A DNA stretch of 64,000 nt from Microbacterium halimionae. Its GTDB lineage: Bacteria; Actinomycetota; Actinomycetes; Actinomycetales; Microbacteriaceae. Every line of letters begins with the position of its first letter. Within the stretch, counting starts at the first letter, position 1. The stretch is from the NCBI RefSeq assembly GCF_011761265.1, contig NZ_JAAOZB010000002.1:186001-250000 (forward strand), given 5' to 3'. Made by a program: the position numbers and the translations under genes. Of this stretch, positions 37,632-46,971 are shown piece by piece. A model generated the notes under the pieces. That model was not told the origin of the DNA. It saw only the letters and a program-made list of their open reading frames with translations, and did no database searches.

Positions 37632-38627
37632 ATGACGACGACGGAACGACTGCTCAATCTGTTGTCGCTGTTGCAGACCCGTCGCGACTGGCCGGGGTCG
37701 CTCCTGGCGACTCGGCTGGACGTCAGTGACCGCACGGTGCGTCGCGACATCGACCGCCTGCGGGAGATGGGCTACAGCATCCAGGCTACGATGGGCCCGG
37801 ACGGCGGCTACCGCCTCGACGCGGGCAGCGAACTTCCCCCCCTGCTCCTCGATGACGACCAGGCCCTGGCAGTGGCGATCGCTTTGCGCGCCGCGCCCGC
37901 TATTGGCGCGGGAATCGAAGAGGCCGCCATTCGCGCTCTCGGCACGATGCGGCAGGTGATGCCGGCGCGGTTGCGGTACCGGCTCGACGCGCTCGAAATC
38001 ACCACGATCGGTCGCGCCGGCGACGCGACACCCGGGGATGTTTCGCTCGATGTCCTCGTCGCGCTCGCTCAGACCATCCGTGACCGGCAGGTGCTCCGCT
38101 TCGACTACACCCCCCGCGTCGCGGCCCAGAGCGAGGTGGGCGAGCCGCTGCAGGCCCGGCGCGTCGAGCCGCACCACCTCGTCACATCCCATGGGCGGTG
38201 GTACCTCGTCGGATGGGACCTGGACCGTGAGGACTGGCGCATCTACAGCGTCGATCGCATCCATACACGCATGCCACACGGCGCCCGCTTCACACCGCGT
38301 GCTGTGCCGGGTGGCGACGTCAACGATTTCGTCTCGGCCCGCTTCAAGGGTTCCGACGTGAACGAATGGGCCTGCCGTGGGACCGTGCTTCTGCACCTCC
38401 CCGCCCGCGATGTGCTCCCCTTCGCCGGCGACGGAACAGTCACCGCCATTGACGACCAGACCTGCACACTAGAAGGAGGCTCGTGGTCCTGGGGTTCGCT
38501 GGCCGCGTCCTACGGACGATTCGAAGTGCCGATGGAGGTCATCGATCCTCCCGAACTCGCGACCGCTTTTGCCATACTCTCGGAGCGCTATTCTGCGACG
38601 AGCGCGAACTCGCTACCTCGAGACTGA
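37632..38627 (+). CDS. HTH/WYL-domain transcriptional regulator (YafY type)
   Basis: Regulator of 331 residues. The N-terminal winged helix reads RLLNLLSLLQTRRDWPGSLL and VSDRTVRRDIDRLREMGY. The central WYL domain includes VEPHHLVTSHGRWYLVGWDL, and a WCX-like end follows. WYL domains sense ligands, often nucleotides or nucleic acids. It is divergent from PhnB copy 2 and lacks a counterpart next to copy 1, so it may control both copies. Confidence 0.92.
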   Translation: MTTTERLLNLLSLLQTRRDWPGSLLATRLDVSDRTVRRDIDRLREMGYSIQATMGPDGGYRLDAGSELPPLLLDDDQALAVAIALRAAPAIGAGIEEAAIRALGTMRQVMPARLRYRLDALEITTIGRAGDATPGDVSLDVLVALAQTIRDRQVLRFDYTPRVAAQSEVGEPLQARRVEPHHLVTSHGRWYLVGWDLDREDWRIYSVDRIHTRMPHGARFTPRAVPGGDVNDFVSARFKGSDVNEWACRGTVLLHLPARDVLPFAGDGTVTAIDDQTCTLEGGSWSWGSLAASYGRFEVPMEVIDPPELATAFAILSERYSATSANSLPRD

Positions 38628-38655
38628 GCCGGCCTCACTGACCGACTCGGGCGTC

Positions 38656-39390
38656 ATGAACAGTGCCTACCTGCCGACCGAGCGCTCCACCCGACAGGAT
38701 TTCATGCAGGTACATCGAAGCGTCATGCTGGCAGTCGGCGAAACGATGGTGATGATTGCGCCCGCGTCCATCGCGTCGGCCATAGATGCGACCGATTTCA
38801 TGGTCGACGCTGGTGGTGCCGAGTCCAATGTCGCGTCGCACGTGGCCGCACTTGGCCTGGAGGCTCGTTGGTTCAGCCACGTCGGTGACGATGCCTTCGG
38901 TCATTACGTGGTCCGTCAGCTCGCCGAGCGGGGCGTGGACGTCTCGACGGTTGTGTTCGACTGAGGGCACCCCACGGGGATCTATGTCAAGGATCCGAGT
39001 CGCGGAGTGGTCTACTATCGGGCCGGCTCGTCGGCGGCGCATCTCAGCGAGCGCGACGCCGACGCGGTCTCACTGTTCGAGGTGGATGTGCTGCACGTCT
39101 CGGGTATCACGGCGGCGCTCTCCGACTCTGCAGCGTCGTTCCTTGATCGTCTGATCGGTCGCGCCCGAATGCCGGGGGTGATCGTGAGCATCGACGTGAA
39201 CTATCGTCCGGTGCTGTGGCGGATGGGGAGAGCCGCTCTTGCGCTCGACGCCCTTGCGCGCCGTCCGACATCCTGTTCACGGGGCGGGATGAAGCCGAGG
39301 ACCTCTGGGCGACGTCTGGGGTCGACGACATCCAGCGGCGCTTTCCGGATGTGGGCGAATTGGTCGTGAAGGACGGCGCGGTCGGCGTGG
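38656..39390 (+). pseudogene. PfkB-family sugar kinase remnant
   Basis: Ribokinase-type kinase (possibly 2-keto-3-deoxygluconate kinase) in pieces. The first part reads VMLAVGETMVMIAP, DAGGAESNVASHVAALGLEA and SHVGDDAFGHYVV, then stops at TGA 38962-38964; the same frame resumes GHPTGIYVKDPSRGVVYYRA and VIVSIDVNYRPVLW. A frameshift near 39260 moves on to SDILFTGRDEAEDLW and [10 protein letters not shown]. The catalytic GAGD region is absent because the gene is joined to a dehydrogenase fragment at about 39390. Confidence 0.8.
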
Positions 39391-39672
39391 CCGCGAACGT
39401 CGCCGACGCCGCGGGGGTTCAGGCCGCGATCGACGCGACACTGCTCGCGTTCGGCAGCATCGACCTCGTGGTCAACAACGCGGGTCTGTCGCTGTCGAAG
39501 CCCCTTCTCGAAACCACCGAGAAGGACTGGGACCTGCAGCACCACGTCATGGCGAAGGGGTCGTTCCTCGTCGCCAAGGCTGCCGCCAAGGCTCTCATCA
39601 ACCAGGGGATGGGTGGGGGGATGTCATCTACATTCGTCCAAGAACTCGGTGTTCGCCGGCCCGAACAACATC
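39390..39672 (+). pseudogene. fragment of a RhaD-type aldolase/short-chain dehydrogenase
   Basis: About 90 residues from the dehydrogenase half of the bifunctional rhamnulose-1-phosphate aldolase/lactaldehyde dehydrogenase: [40 protein letters not shown] and [20 protein letters not shown]. Frame errors around the G-run at 39609-39620 shift the reading to [12 protein letters not shown]. It is fused to a kinase remnant on the left and a rhamnulokinase remnant on the right. Confidence 0.75.
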
Positions 39673-41157
39673 ATCGGCGTGGACTCATGGGCCGTCGACT
39701 ACGCGCTGTTGCGCGACGGCTCGATGCTCGACAACCCGTTCCACTACCGCGACGCGCGCACGGCCCGGGGCGTCGATGCAGTGCACGCGCGCGCGCCCCA
39801 CGCCGACCTGTACGCCCGCAACGGTCTGCAGTTTCTGCCGTTCAACACCCTGTATCAGCTCGCCGCAGAACGTCAGGCGTTTCTCGAATTCGCCGATCGG
39901 CTGCTGCTCATTCCCGACCTCTTCGCCTACTGGTTCACGGGCACGGAGCGCGCCGAGGCCACGAACGCGTCGACCACGGGGTTGTTCGGTGTCCGTGACG
40001 GTGCATGGGACCGCGACCTTCTGAGCACTCTGGGTCTTCCCGCGAAGCGCCGCACGCCCAAGGCCGCCTTCGACTACACGGACGGCGCCGCCGAGGGTGA
40101 GTTGTCCCTCGCCCGCGCGCGCCATGCGTTCGAGGACATCGAGTTCCACCCGGGCACCCGGCGTCCCGCCGAGCACGCCGACACGTCCGTCGAGATCCTC
40201 GGCGGACCCAGCGCCCTGCCGTTCGGGATCGCGCCGACCGGATTCACTCGTCTGATGCAGACGGGGGGCGAGATCGCGGGCGCATCCGCTGCTGCAGCCG
40301 CCGGCATCCCATTCACCCTTTCTACCCTCGGCACGTCCTCGATCGAGAGTGTGAAGGCGTCCAACCCGGCCGGACGCAACTGGTTCCAGCTGTACGTGAT
40401 GCGCGAGCGCGAGATCTCGTACGAACTCGTCCGTCGCGCAGCTGCGGCCGGGTTCGACACCCTGATGTTCACCGTCGACACCCCGATCGCCGGAGCGCGG
40501 CTGCGCGACAAACGCAACGGCTTCTCGATCCCGCCGCAGCTGACGCTCGGAACGATCGTGAATGCGATCCCGCGGCCCTGGTGGTGGGTGGACTTCCTGA
40601 CCACACCCAAGCTCGAGCTCGCGTCACTGACCGACACCGGGGGCACTGTGGGCGATCTGCTCAACGCGGCCATGGACCCGACGATCAGCTTCGACGACCT
40701 CGCGGTCATCCGAGACCTGTGGCCGGGAAAGATCGTGGTCAAGGGTGTCCAGAACGTCGAAGATTCGGTGCGCCTGGTCGATGCCGGTGTCGACGGCATC
40801 GTGCTGTCGAACCACGGCGGCCGCCAGCTCGACCGGGCGGCGATCCCTTTCCACCTGCTGCCACAGGTGGTGCGCGAAGTGGGACCGGACGCCACCGTGA
40901 TGGTCGACACCGGCATCATGAACGGCGCCGACATCGTCGCATCCATCGCGCTCGGGGCGAAGTTCACCCTCATCGGCCGTGCCTACCTCTACGGGCTGAT
41001 GGCCGGCGGACGCGAAGGTGTCGATCGCGCCATCCACATCCTGCGCAGCGAGATCGAGCGCACGATGACGCTGCTGGGTGTGTCATCGCTCGACGAGTTG
41101 CAGCCTTCGCACGTCACGCAGCTGACGCGTCTGGTGCCCCGCGCGGACACCAAGTGA
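39613..41157 (+). CDS. chimeric ORF: RhaD bit, rhamnulokinase fragment, near-complete L-lactate dehydrogenase
   Basis: One open frame of 514 codons made of three unrelated parts. Residues 1-20 end a dehydrogenase fragment ([12 protein letters not shown]); residues 21-140 are the middle of rhamnulokinase ([36 protein letters not shown]); from about residue 144 the chain is LldD-like ([20 protein letters not shown] onward). The FMN alpha-hydroxyacid oxidase part keeps the catalytic core: GKIVVKG (Lys), [10 protein letters not shown] (His, Arg) and [12 protein letters not shown]. Only the first 20-30 LldD residues appear lost. Whether it is expressed or active is unknown. Confidence 0.78.
   Translation: MGGCHLHSSKNSVFAGPNNIIGVDSWAVDYALLRDGSMLDNPFHYRDARTARGVDAVHARAPHADLYARNGLQFLPFNTLYQLAAERQAFLEFADRLLLIPDLFAYWFTGTERAEATNASTTGLFGVRDGAWDRDLLSTLGLPAKRRTPKAAFDYTDGAAEGELSLARARHAFEDIEFHPGTRRPAEHADTSVEILGGPSALPFGIAPTGFTRLMQTGGEIAGASAAAAAGIPFTLSTLGTSSIESVKASNPAGRNWFQLYVMREREISYELVRRAAAAGFDTLMFTVDTPIAGARLRDKRNGFSIPPQLTLGTIVNAIPRPWWWVDFLTTPKLELASLTDTGGTVGDLLNAAMDPTISFDDLAVIRDLWPGKIVVKGVQNVEDSVRLVDAGVDGIVLSNHGGRQLDRAAIPFHLLPQVVREVGPDATVMVDTGIMNGADIVASIALGAKFTLIGRAYLYGLMAGGREGVDRAIHILRSEIERTMTLLGVSSLDELQPSHVTQLTRLVPRADTK
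39673..40040 (+). pseudogene. rhamnulokinase (RhaB) middle fragment
   Basis: About 120 residues matching the central part of Rha[30 protein letters not shown] and [20 protein letters not shown]. Neither the N-terminal nor the C-terminal ATPase half is complete. It is fused in frame to the lactate dehydrogenase remnant. In related genomes rhaD, rhaB and lactate dehydrogenase genes are commonly adjacent, so the order seen here preserves an ancestral operon with internal deletions. Confidence 0.72.
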
Positions 41158-41356
41158 CTCCGGCTCGCGTGTGGACGCAGTGTTGAGACGCTGCCGTCAC
41201 CGTTGTTTTGAGGCACCACCCACGAAGCTGCTGCTCGTGCCCACCGCGTGCCTACGAGCCACCCCAACCGACCCGAAGGCGCTGATCGAACTGGGCGTGG
41301 AACCCGCGTGAATCCGCCGTTCGTAATCGAGCACGACCGCCGGAACGGCACGGGCT
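41158..41356. other. gap to the right island end
   Basis: Two hundred bases with no gene recognised; the degenerate tRNA-Thr end follows. Confidence 0.4.
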
Positions 41357-41383
41357 AGGGTACGATTCGCTTAGGTGTCTCCA
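41357..41383 (+). repeat. degenerate copy of the tRNA-Thr 3' end, right attachment-site candidate
   Basis: Direct repeat of 11322-11348 with three mismatches, at repeat positions 6, 13 and 22. The rest of the tRNA is absent, as expected for the far end of an element inserted into a tRNA 3' end. The mismatches suggest an old, no longer functional site. Confidence 0.6.
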
Positions 41384-41410
41384 CAACAAGGCGTACGCCT
41401 GGAGGCTGCG

Positions 41411-41827
41411 ATGGAACACGTCGTAGACATGCTGCTCGAGATTATGTCTTGGGTAGGTATCGGTACTGGCATTCTCGTCAGTATCGCGGCCGTTATCCTC
41501 CATCTTGCCGATGGGCATTGGGTGCCAATACGCGCTTATGTCGATAGGGATGTCGACACCGATAGCGATACCGATAGCGATGAAACTGTCGCGCGTTGGT
41601 TTGACGACACAGGCAAGGTTGGCCGGGTTGTCTTGCGACCTGAGCACATCGAGCGCGTCGACGGCGACATGATCGATATCTACTGCCGGCGCGGAAGCCT
41701 TAGTCGCTATCGTGTGACACCCGGGTGGCCCCTCGCTCGAGCCACTGGTCTATTCGGTGCTGGGTTGCTTGCGCTCGGCATTGTGGCTGTGGCGGTCTCG
41801 TTCATTCTGCTTTTCGTACGCGGATAA
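41411..41827 (+). CDS. two-helix membrane protein, unknown
   Basis: Protein of 138 residues with an N-terminal helix (IMSWVGIGTGILVSIAAVIL), an acidic cytoplasmic-type segment rich in D-S-D-T, and a C-terminal helix (LFGAGLLALGIVAVAVSFIL). ATG 41411 is preceded by GGAGG. No family recognised. It is the first gene right of the island boundary and is convergent with the exporter gene. Confidence 0.7.
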   Translation: MEHVVDMLLEIMSWVGIGTGILVSIAAVILHLADGHWVPIRAYVDRDVDTDSDTDSDETVARWFDDTGKVGRVVLRPEHIERVDGDMIDIYCRRGSLSRYRVTPGWPLARATGLFGAGLLALGIVAVAVSFILLFVRG

Positions 41828-41831
41828 ACCC

Positions 41832-42725
41832 CTACGCGATTGCAAGCAGCGCGCCAGCGGCGACGGCAAGAACGAGGCCGATCGCTTGTACCGGCGCGAT
41901 CCGCTCTCGCAGCACGATGGCCGCGAGCAGGATAGTTCCGGCCGGATACAGGGCAGTCAGGGCCGAAACTATCGACAGTTGTCCTTCGCGAAGCGCGATG
42001 AGCAAGAGCACGTTCGCAAGGGCATCGGTGACGCCGCAGCCGATTGCGAGCATCCACGCGCGTCGGAGCCCTGCAGTGCCGACTGCGCGCGGACGAAGCG
42101 GAGATGTTGCACCCTCGCCGCGGCGAACCGCAACAACAATGAGCGCGACCACAATCGACCCCGTAATCGCGGTATTGACGGCACGGTTAATAACCAACGG
42201 AATCAGTCCGCTGCTCTCTGATGTGTGGTTGATCAGTATGAGGAACGCCCCGATAGACAGACCAGAACCGATCGCCATCGCGACCCCGAGCGCCGAGGGT
42301 CGTACCGTCCGCTGCCCCGGAATGAAGCCCACGAGCACGACCGCGACAACAGCGAGTGCGAGGCCGATGTATCCCACGGATGCCAGTGTCTCCCCGTCGA
42401 TCAGCAGCCCCCAGAGCATGGGGGCGATTGCCGAGACCACAGCCGTCAGCGGCGAGAGGATGCTCATCGGCCCGATTGCGAGGCACGCGTAGAGCAGGCC
42501 GATAGCGAGCGCTCCTGCAATGCCAGATAGTGCACCCCATATGACGTCTTCGCGGTTCCACGTGCCACCGAAAAACGGCGCGGCGACAAGCAAGAGCATC
42601 AGCCCAGAGCCGGCAGCTGTTGCCGTCACGACGATTGCTTTCAGCTGACGCGCGGCAAGGCCGCCGAGGAAGTCGGCGGAGCCATAGATGAGCGCGCCCA
42701 CAAGCGCGACGACAGCAGAGAACAT
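41832..42725 (-). CDS. EamA/DMT-family transporter
   Basis: Ten-helix drug/metabolite exporter of 297 residues with two EamA repeats (GALIYGSADFLGGLAARQLK at the start; NRAVNTAITGSIVVALIVVA in the second half, ending TILLAAIVLRERIAPVQAIG). Typically exports metabolites or amino acids; substrate unknown. Divergent from the MMPL gene with a 56-base gap. Confidence 0.88.
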   Translation of the reverse strand: MFSAVVALVGALIYGSADFLGGLAARQLKAIVVTATAAGSGLMLLLVAAPFFGGTWNREDVIWGALSGIAGALAIGLLYACLAIGPMSILSPLTAVVSAIAPMLWGLLIDGETLASVGYIGLALAVVAVVLVGFIPGQRTVRPSALGVAMAIGSGLSIGAFLILINHTSESSGLIPLVINRAVNTAITGSIVVALIVVAVRRGEGATSPLRPRAVGTAGLRRAWMLAIGCGVTDALANVLLLIALREGQLSIVSALTALYPAGTILLAAIVLRERIAPVQAIGLVLAVAAGALLAIA

Positions 42726-42781
42726 TCTGGCCAGCCTAAAGGGGCTAGCGAAAATATCTTTTCGCTAGATAAGCTAGTTAC

Positions 42782-45037
42782 ATGGCGAACGAACGACGTG
42801 TGCAACCGACGCGATGGCTTCGAGTCGGTATTCCTGTTCTTCTCGTGCTTGTGTGGCTCATCGGCGGATCTGTCGGTGGGCCCTACTTCGGCAAGGTCGA
42901 CGAAGTCTCAAGCAACGATCAATCGAGTTACCTGCCTTCGAGTGCAGATGCTACCCAGGTCACTGAACGGCTCACCGACTTCACCGGCAACGACAGTATC
43001 CCGGCTCTCGTCGTTGTGACCGGTGATGGCGAATTGACCGATGCTCAGATCGCAGACCTACAGACACTCGTTACAGACATCGGCAATCTCCCCGGGGTTT
43101 TGGGCGATGTGTCGCCCCCGGTGATCTCTGACGACGGCGAAGCCGCGCAAATTTTCGTGCCGTTGAGCGCTGCGGATGACGTGGGCGATGTCGTGGGAGA
43201 GCTCCGCACCATGATCGCCGACGAATTACCGGCTGGACTCGACGCATGGGTCACAGGCCCTGCGGGGTTCACCGCTGATCTCGTTGCTGGCTTCCTCGGG
43301 ATCGATGGGCTCCTGCTCCTCGTTGCGCTCGGTGCTGTGTTCGTCATTTTGATCATCGTCTACCGCTCGCCGCTTCTTCCCGTGCTTGTGCTGTTGACGT
43401 CGACGTTCGCGCTGTGCGTTGCGCTTTTGACCGTGTGGTGGCTCGCCAAAGCCGAAATTCTCGTACTCAACGGTCAGGTGCAAGGCATCCTGTTCATCCT
43501 GGTGATCGGTGCGGCGACGGATTACGCCCTGCTGTATGTTGCGCGGTTCCGAGAATCGATCGGTCAAGGACAACACCGATGGGATGCCACGCGCTCGGCC
43601 TGGCGAGGAGCATTTGAGCCCATTCTCGCCTCCGGTGGCACCGTCATCGCAGGTCTTCTCTGCCTGTTGCTCTCTGATCTCGCCACCAACCGCGCGCTCG
43701 GCCCCATTGCCTCGATCGGCATTGCGTTCTCGATGCTCTCGGCCCTGACGTTCTTGCCGGCGCTTCTGGCGCTTGTTGGCCGCGCTGCATTCTGGCCGTT
43801 CATTCCGAAGCACGGCATGGTGGCGATTCCGGACGACCTCACTCAGCCCGTGAAGGGTCTCTGGCCGCGCCAGGCGCGCTTTATCGCGCGTCACGCACGC
43901 CCGGTATGGATCATCTGCACGGTGGTGTTGCTTGCGGCATCCGTGGGCATTCTGCAGCTCAAAGCTGACGGTGTGCCAACGAGCGATCTTGTTCTTGGCG
44001 CATCGCAAGCGCGTGATGGTCAAGATGTGCTGGGTGAGCACTTTCCGGGTGGGTCTGGAAGCCCGGCCTACGTGATCGTGCCCGAGAACGACCTGGCCGA
44101 AACCGTCACCGTGCTTGATGAGTCGTCGGGAATTGACGCCGTCGCTGTCTCATCCGAAGACTCACCGACGGGTCAAGCGAGCGTCACTATTGAAGACGGC
44201 GCGCCAGTGTTTGCGGCCGTGGGCCCGCCCGGCACCGCGGCGCCCACAGCGACGGTTTCGGACGGTGACGTGTTGGTCGTTGCGACCCTTACGGATGCCG
44301 CAGACTCGATGGCCGCAGAAGACACCGTCCGCGAGCTGCGCACGTCGCTGGGCGACAGTCTCGGCGAGGGTACGGCGATTGTCGGGGGAGTGACCGCGAC
44401 TGACATCGATACGAACGACACGTCGATTCGCGACCGCACTCTGATCATTCCGGTCGTGCTCATTGTGATCCTGCTGATCTTGATGCTGTTGCTACGCGCG
44501 GTTATCGCTCCGGTGCTGTTGATCCTCAGCGTGATTATTTCGTTTGGAGCGGCGCTCGGGGTGAGCGCGCTCGTCTTCAACCACCTCTTCAACTTTGCCG
44601 GCGCCGACCCAGCCGTTCCGCTTTATGGATTCGTGTTCCTCGTCGCCCTCGGTGTCGACTACAACATCTTCTTGATGTCGAGAGTGCGCGAGGAGGCGCT
44701 CGGTCACGGCACGAGGCGCGGCATTCTGCGTGGGCTTGTCGCCACGGGCGGCGTCATCACGTCCGCTGGTCTCGTGTTGGCTGCCACCTTCGCCGCGCTC
44801 GGCGTGATCCCGATCCTGTTCCTCGCGCAGCTGGCGTTCATCGTGGCCTTCGGTGTGCTGCTCGATACGTTTATCGTCCGCTCACTGTTGGTGCCGGCGG
44901 TGGCTTACGACATGGGCCGTGCGATCTGGTGGCCGTCTAAACTGTGGCGCCACGGCCCTGAAACTCTCGAGCAGTCGGGAGATGAGGCATCCGAGACGAT
45001 GACACGAGCCGAGTACCGACGTACGCTCGAGTCATGA
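42782..45037 (+). CDS. MMPL-family RND transporter
   Basis: Membrane protein of 751 residues with the MMPL arrangement: helix, external domain, five-helix block, second external domain, five-helix block. VIGAATDYALLYVARFRE and FLVALGVDYNIFLMSRVREE are the paired motifs of helix four in each half that carry proton-relay acids. Such proteins export lipids or hydrophobic compounds. It overlaps the nicotinamidase gene by four bases. Confidence 0.93.
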   Translation: MANERRVQPTRWLRVGIPVLLVLVWLIGGSVGGPYFGKVDEVSSNDQSSYLPSSADATQVTERLTDFTGNDSIPALVVVTGDGELTDAQIADLQTLVTDIGNLPGVLGDVSPPVISDDGEAAQIFVPLSAADDVGDVVGELRTMIADELPAGLDAWVTGPAGFTADLVAGFLGIDGLLLLVALGAVFVILIIVYRSPLLPVLVLLTSTFALCVALLTVWWLAKAEILVLNGQVQGILFILVIGAATDYALLYVARFRESIGQGQHRWDATRSAWRGAFEPILASGGTVIAGLLCLLLSDLATNRALGPIASIGIAFSMLSALTFLPALLALVGRAAFWPFIPKHGMVAIPDDLTQPVKGLWPRQARFIARHARPVWIICTVVLLAASVGILQLKADGVPTSDLVLGASQARDGQDVLGEHFPGGSGSPAYVIVPENDLAETVTVLDESSGIDAVAVSSEDSPTGQASVTIEDGAPVFAAVGPPGTAAPTATVSDGDVLVVATLTDAADSMAAEDTVRELRTSLGDSLGEGTAIVGGVTATDIDTNDTSIRDRTLIIPVVLIVILLILMLLLRAVIAPVLLILSVIISFGAALGVSALVFNHLFNFAGADPAVPLYGFVFLVALGVDYNIFLMSRVREEALGHGTRRGILRGLVATGGVITSAGLVLAATFAALGVIPILFLAQLAFIVAFGVLLDTFIVRSLLVPAVAYDMGRAIWWPSKLWRHGPETLEQSGDEASETMTRAEYRRTLES

Positions 45038-45618
45038 GTAAGGCACTGTTTATCGTTGACGTTCAGAACGACTTCACCGAACACGGCGCTTTAGGCGTTC
45101 AAGGTGGGGATGCCGTGGCTGCACGCATCTCGAAGTTTGTCGCCGAGCATGCCGGTGACTACGAGATCATCGTCGCATCCCGAGACTGGCACGACGGCTC
45201 GAATGACAATGGCGGCCATTTTGCGGAATCGCCAGACTTCGTTGACACCTGGCCTGTGCACTGCGTTGCTGGCACCGCTGGGGCCGAATATGACCCGGAA
45301 TTCGACACGTCGCTTGTGACATACCACCTCAAAAAGGGCCAAGGAAAGCCGGCCTATTCTCTGTTTGAAGCGACGAGCGACGAAGGGCTCACCGCGACGG
45401 CACTTTTGGAACAACACGGCATTCTCGATATCGACGTCGTTGGTCTTGCCACCGACTATTGCGTGCGGGCATCTGCGCTTGACGCGGTAGCTGCAGGTAG
45501 GCGCGTGCGGGTGTTTACCGATCTTGTTGCGGGGGTTCACGCTGAATCGAGCGACTCAGCTCTTGCCGAGATCGCTCACGCGGGCGCTGAGCTGGCGCAG
45601 ACTCCACTTCGCGAATGA
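45034..45618 (+). CDS. pncA: nicotinamidase (isochorismatase family)
   Basis: Hydrolyses nicotinamide to nicotinate for NAD salvage. The 194-residue protein has the catalytic triad: aspartate 9 in FIVDVQNDF, lysine around residue 100 in HLKKGQG and cysteine 143 in ATDYCVRA. Metal ligands fit ASRDWHDG (Asp 51, His 53) and GGH (His 62). It overlaps both neighbours by four bases (ATGA), an operon with the MMPL transporter and the antiporter. Confidence 0.93.
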   Translation: MSKALFIVDVQNDFTEHGALGVQGGDAVAARISKFVAEHAGDYEIIVASRDWHDGSNDNGGHFAESPDFVDTWPVHCVAGTAGAEYDPEFDTSLVTYHLKKGQGKPAYSLFEATSDEGLTATALLEQHGILDIDVVGLATDYCVRASALDAVAAGRRVRVFTDLVAGVHAESSDSALAEIAHAGAELAQTPLRE

Positions 45619-46802
45619 TCATCGCCTTCGGGGCGGTGCTCCTGGTCGCAATCCTCATCTCGGGGATCGCGAATCGCACGGTGTTATCGACAGCTGTGCT
45701 GTTCCTTTTTGCCGGCTTCGCACTCGGCGATGGTGTTCTTGGCGTCATTAATTTGGAAGCGGGAGATCCGGCAGTCAGCCTGATCGCTCAGCTCGCGCTG
45801 TTCGTTGTGCTTTTCACCGACGGCCAGCGCATCGCTGTGGGGGATCTCCGCCGTGCCTGGCGTTTGCCCGGTCGGGCGCTGCTCTTTGGCATGCCACTCA
45901 CGTTCGTGGTTACGGCGTTCCTCGGGATGCTCCTCCTCGGTGTGCCCTGGATTCAAGCTGCCCTAGTAGCCGCTGTCCTTGCTCCGACCGACCCAGTGCT
46001 CTCGTCAGCAATCGTCGGCCGGGAAGAGATTCCTGGCCGCATCCGCCATCTGCTGAGTGTGGAGTCAGGGCTCAACGACGGCCTCGCGCTGCCGGCGGTA
46101 TTGATCTTCTTGGCCATCGCTGATGGTCAGCAGACCGAGTTCGGACTTCTTGCGCTTGAGCTTGTCGGTGGCATCGTCTTGGGTGTTGCCGTGACGCTGC
46201 TGGTTGCACTGCTCGTGAAGCTTCGGTTCTTCCCCTCCACCCCGCTGTATGCGTCTTTGACGCCTGTCGCGATTGCGTGCCTGATCTTCGGCATCAGCAC
46301 AGCTACCGGCGCCAACCTTTATCTCGCAGCGTTTGCCGCTGGCATCACGATTGCCACCGCTATGCCAGAGGTACGAGACTCGTTCATCGAGTTTGGCGAC
46401 TACGTGGCCGAAGTGGTCAAGCTCCTGGCGCTGTTCGTTTTCGGAGCGCTGATCTCGCCCGCCGTTCTTGGTGACGTCAGCATAGGGGGCTACATCTTCT
46501 GCGCTCTCACGCTGGTGCTGGCTCGCCCGCTCGCGGTCGAAGTGTCGCTTATCGGTAGTCGGCTGCCGTGGGAAGAGCGGGCTACCGCAGCGTGGTTTGG
46601 GCCCAAGGGCTTCGCGTCGGTGCTTTATGGACTCCTCGTGCTGCAGAGCGGGCTCGTGGATGCCACACACCTCTTCCACATCATCGTGGTTGCGATTTCG
46701 TTCTCGATCATTGCGCACTCATCGACCGACGTGCCGATAGCCAGGTGGTTCGCGAAGCGCGAGCAAGAAGACCGCGATCGGGCCGCCGCCAGCCCGACCT
46801 AG
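45615..46802 (+). CDS. cation:proton antiporter (CPA/NhaP type)
   Basis: Membrane antiporter of 395 residues with about twelve helices. LAPTDPVLSSAIVGRE and VESGLNDGLALPAVL are the conserved ion-binding motifs of the CPA superfamily, including the N-D pair; a positively charged segment sits in RLPWEERATAAWFGPKG. Probably exchanges sodium or potassium for protons. Four-base overlap with pncA. No regulatory TrkA-C domain at the end. Confidence 0.9.
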   Translation: MIIAFGAVLLVAILISGIANRTVLSTAVLFLFAGFALGDGVLGVINLEAGDPAVSLIAQLALFVVLFTDGQRIAVGDLRRAWRLPGRALLFGMPLTFVVTAFLGMLLLGVPWIQAALVAAVLAPTDPVLSSAIVGREEIPGRIRHLLSVESGLNDGLALPAVLIFLAIADGQQTEFGLLALELVGGIVLGVAVTLLVALLVKLRFFPSTPLYASLTPVAIACLIFGISTATGANLYLAAFAAGITIATAMPEVRDSFIEFGDYVAEVVKLLALFVFGALISPAVLGDVSIGGYIFCALTLVLARPLAVEVSLIGSRLPWEERATAAWFGPKGFASVLYGLLVLQSGLVDATHLFHIIVVAISFSIIAHSSTDVPIARWFAKREQEDRDRAAASPT

Positions 46803-46862
46803 GCCTTCATCGGCGCCATCTCTTGAAGCGCACGCGCTACCGGGGCCGGCTCTGGCTGGTCG

Positions 46863-46928
46863 GTCGAGGTTGATACCCAGGTCGAGGTCGAGGTTGATAC
46901 CCAGGTCCAGGTCCAGGTCCAGGTCGAG
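46863..46928. repeat. short tandem repeat, two 24-base units plus three hexamers
   Basis: Two units beginning GTCGAGGTTGATACCC and ending AGGTCGAG or AGGTCCAG are followed by GTCCAG, GTCCAG and GTCGAG. All are multiples of six, so the array could grow by slippage. It lies between two convergent genes and codes for nothing convincing. Confidence 0.8.
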
Positions 46929-46971
46929 CTCGTGACGTTGGCTTGATCGCGCGCCTGGCGCCACCTCGCGT

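Noticed and set aside
46863..46928. CRISPR array
   Set aside because: Units are contiguous without spacers and too short; no cas genes nearby.
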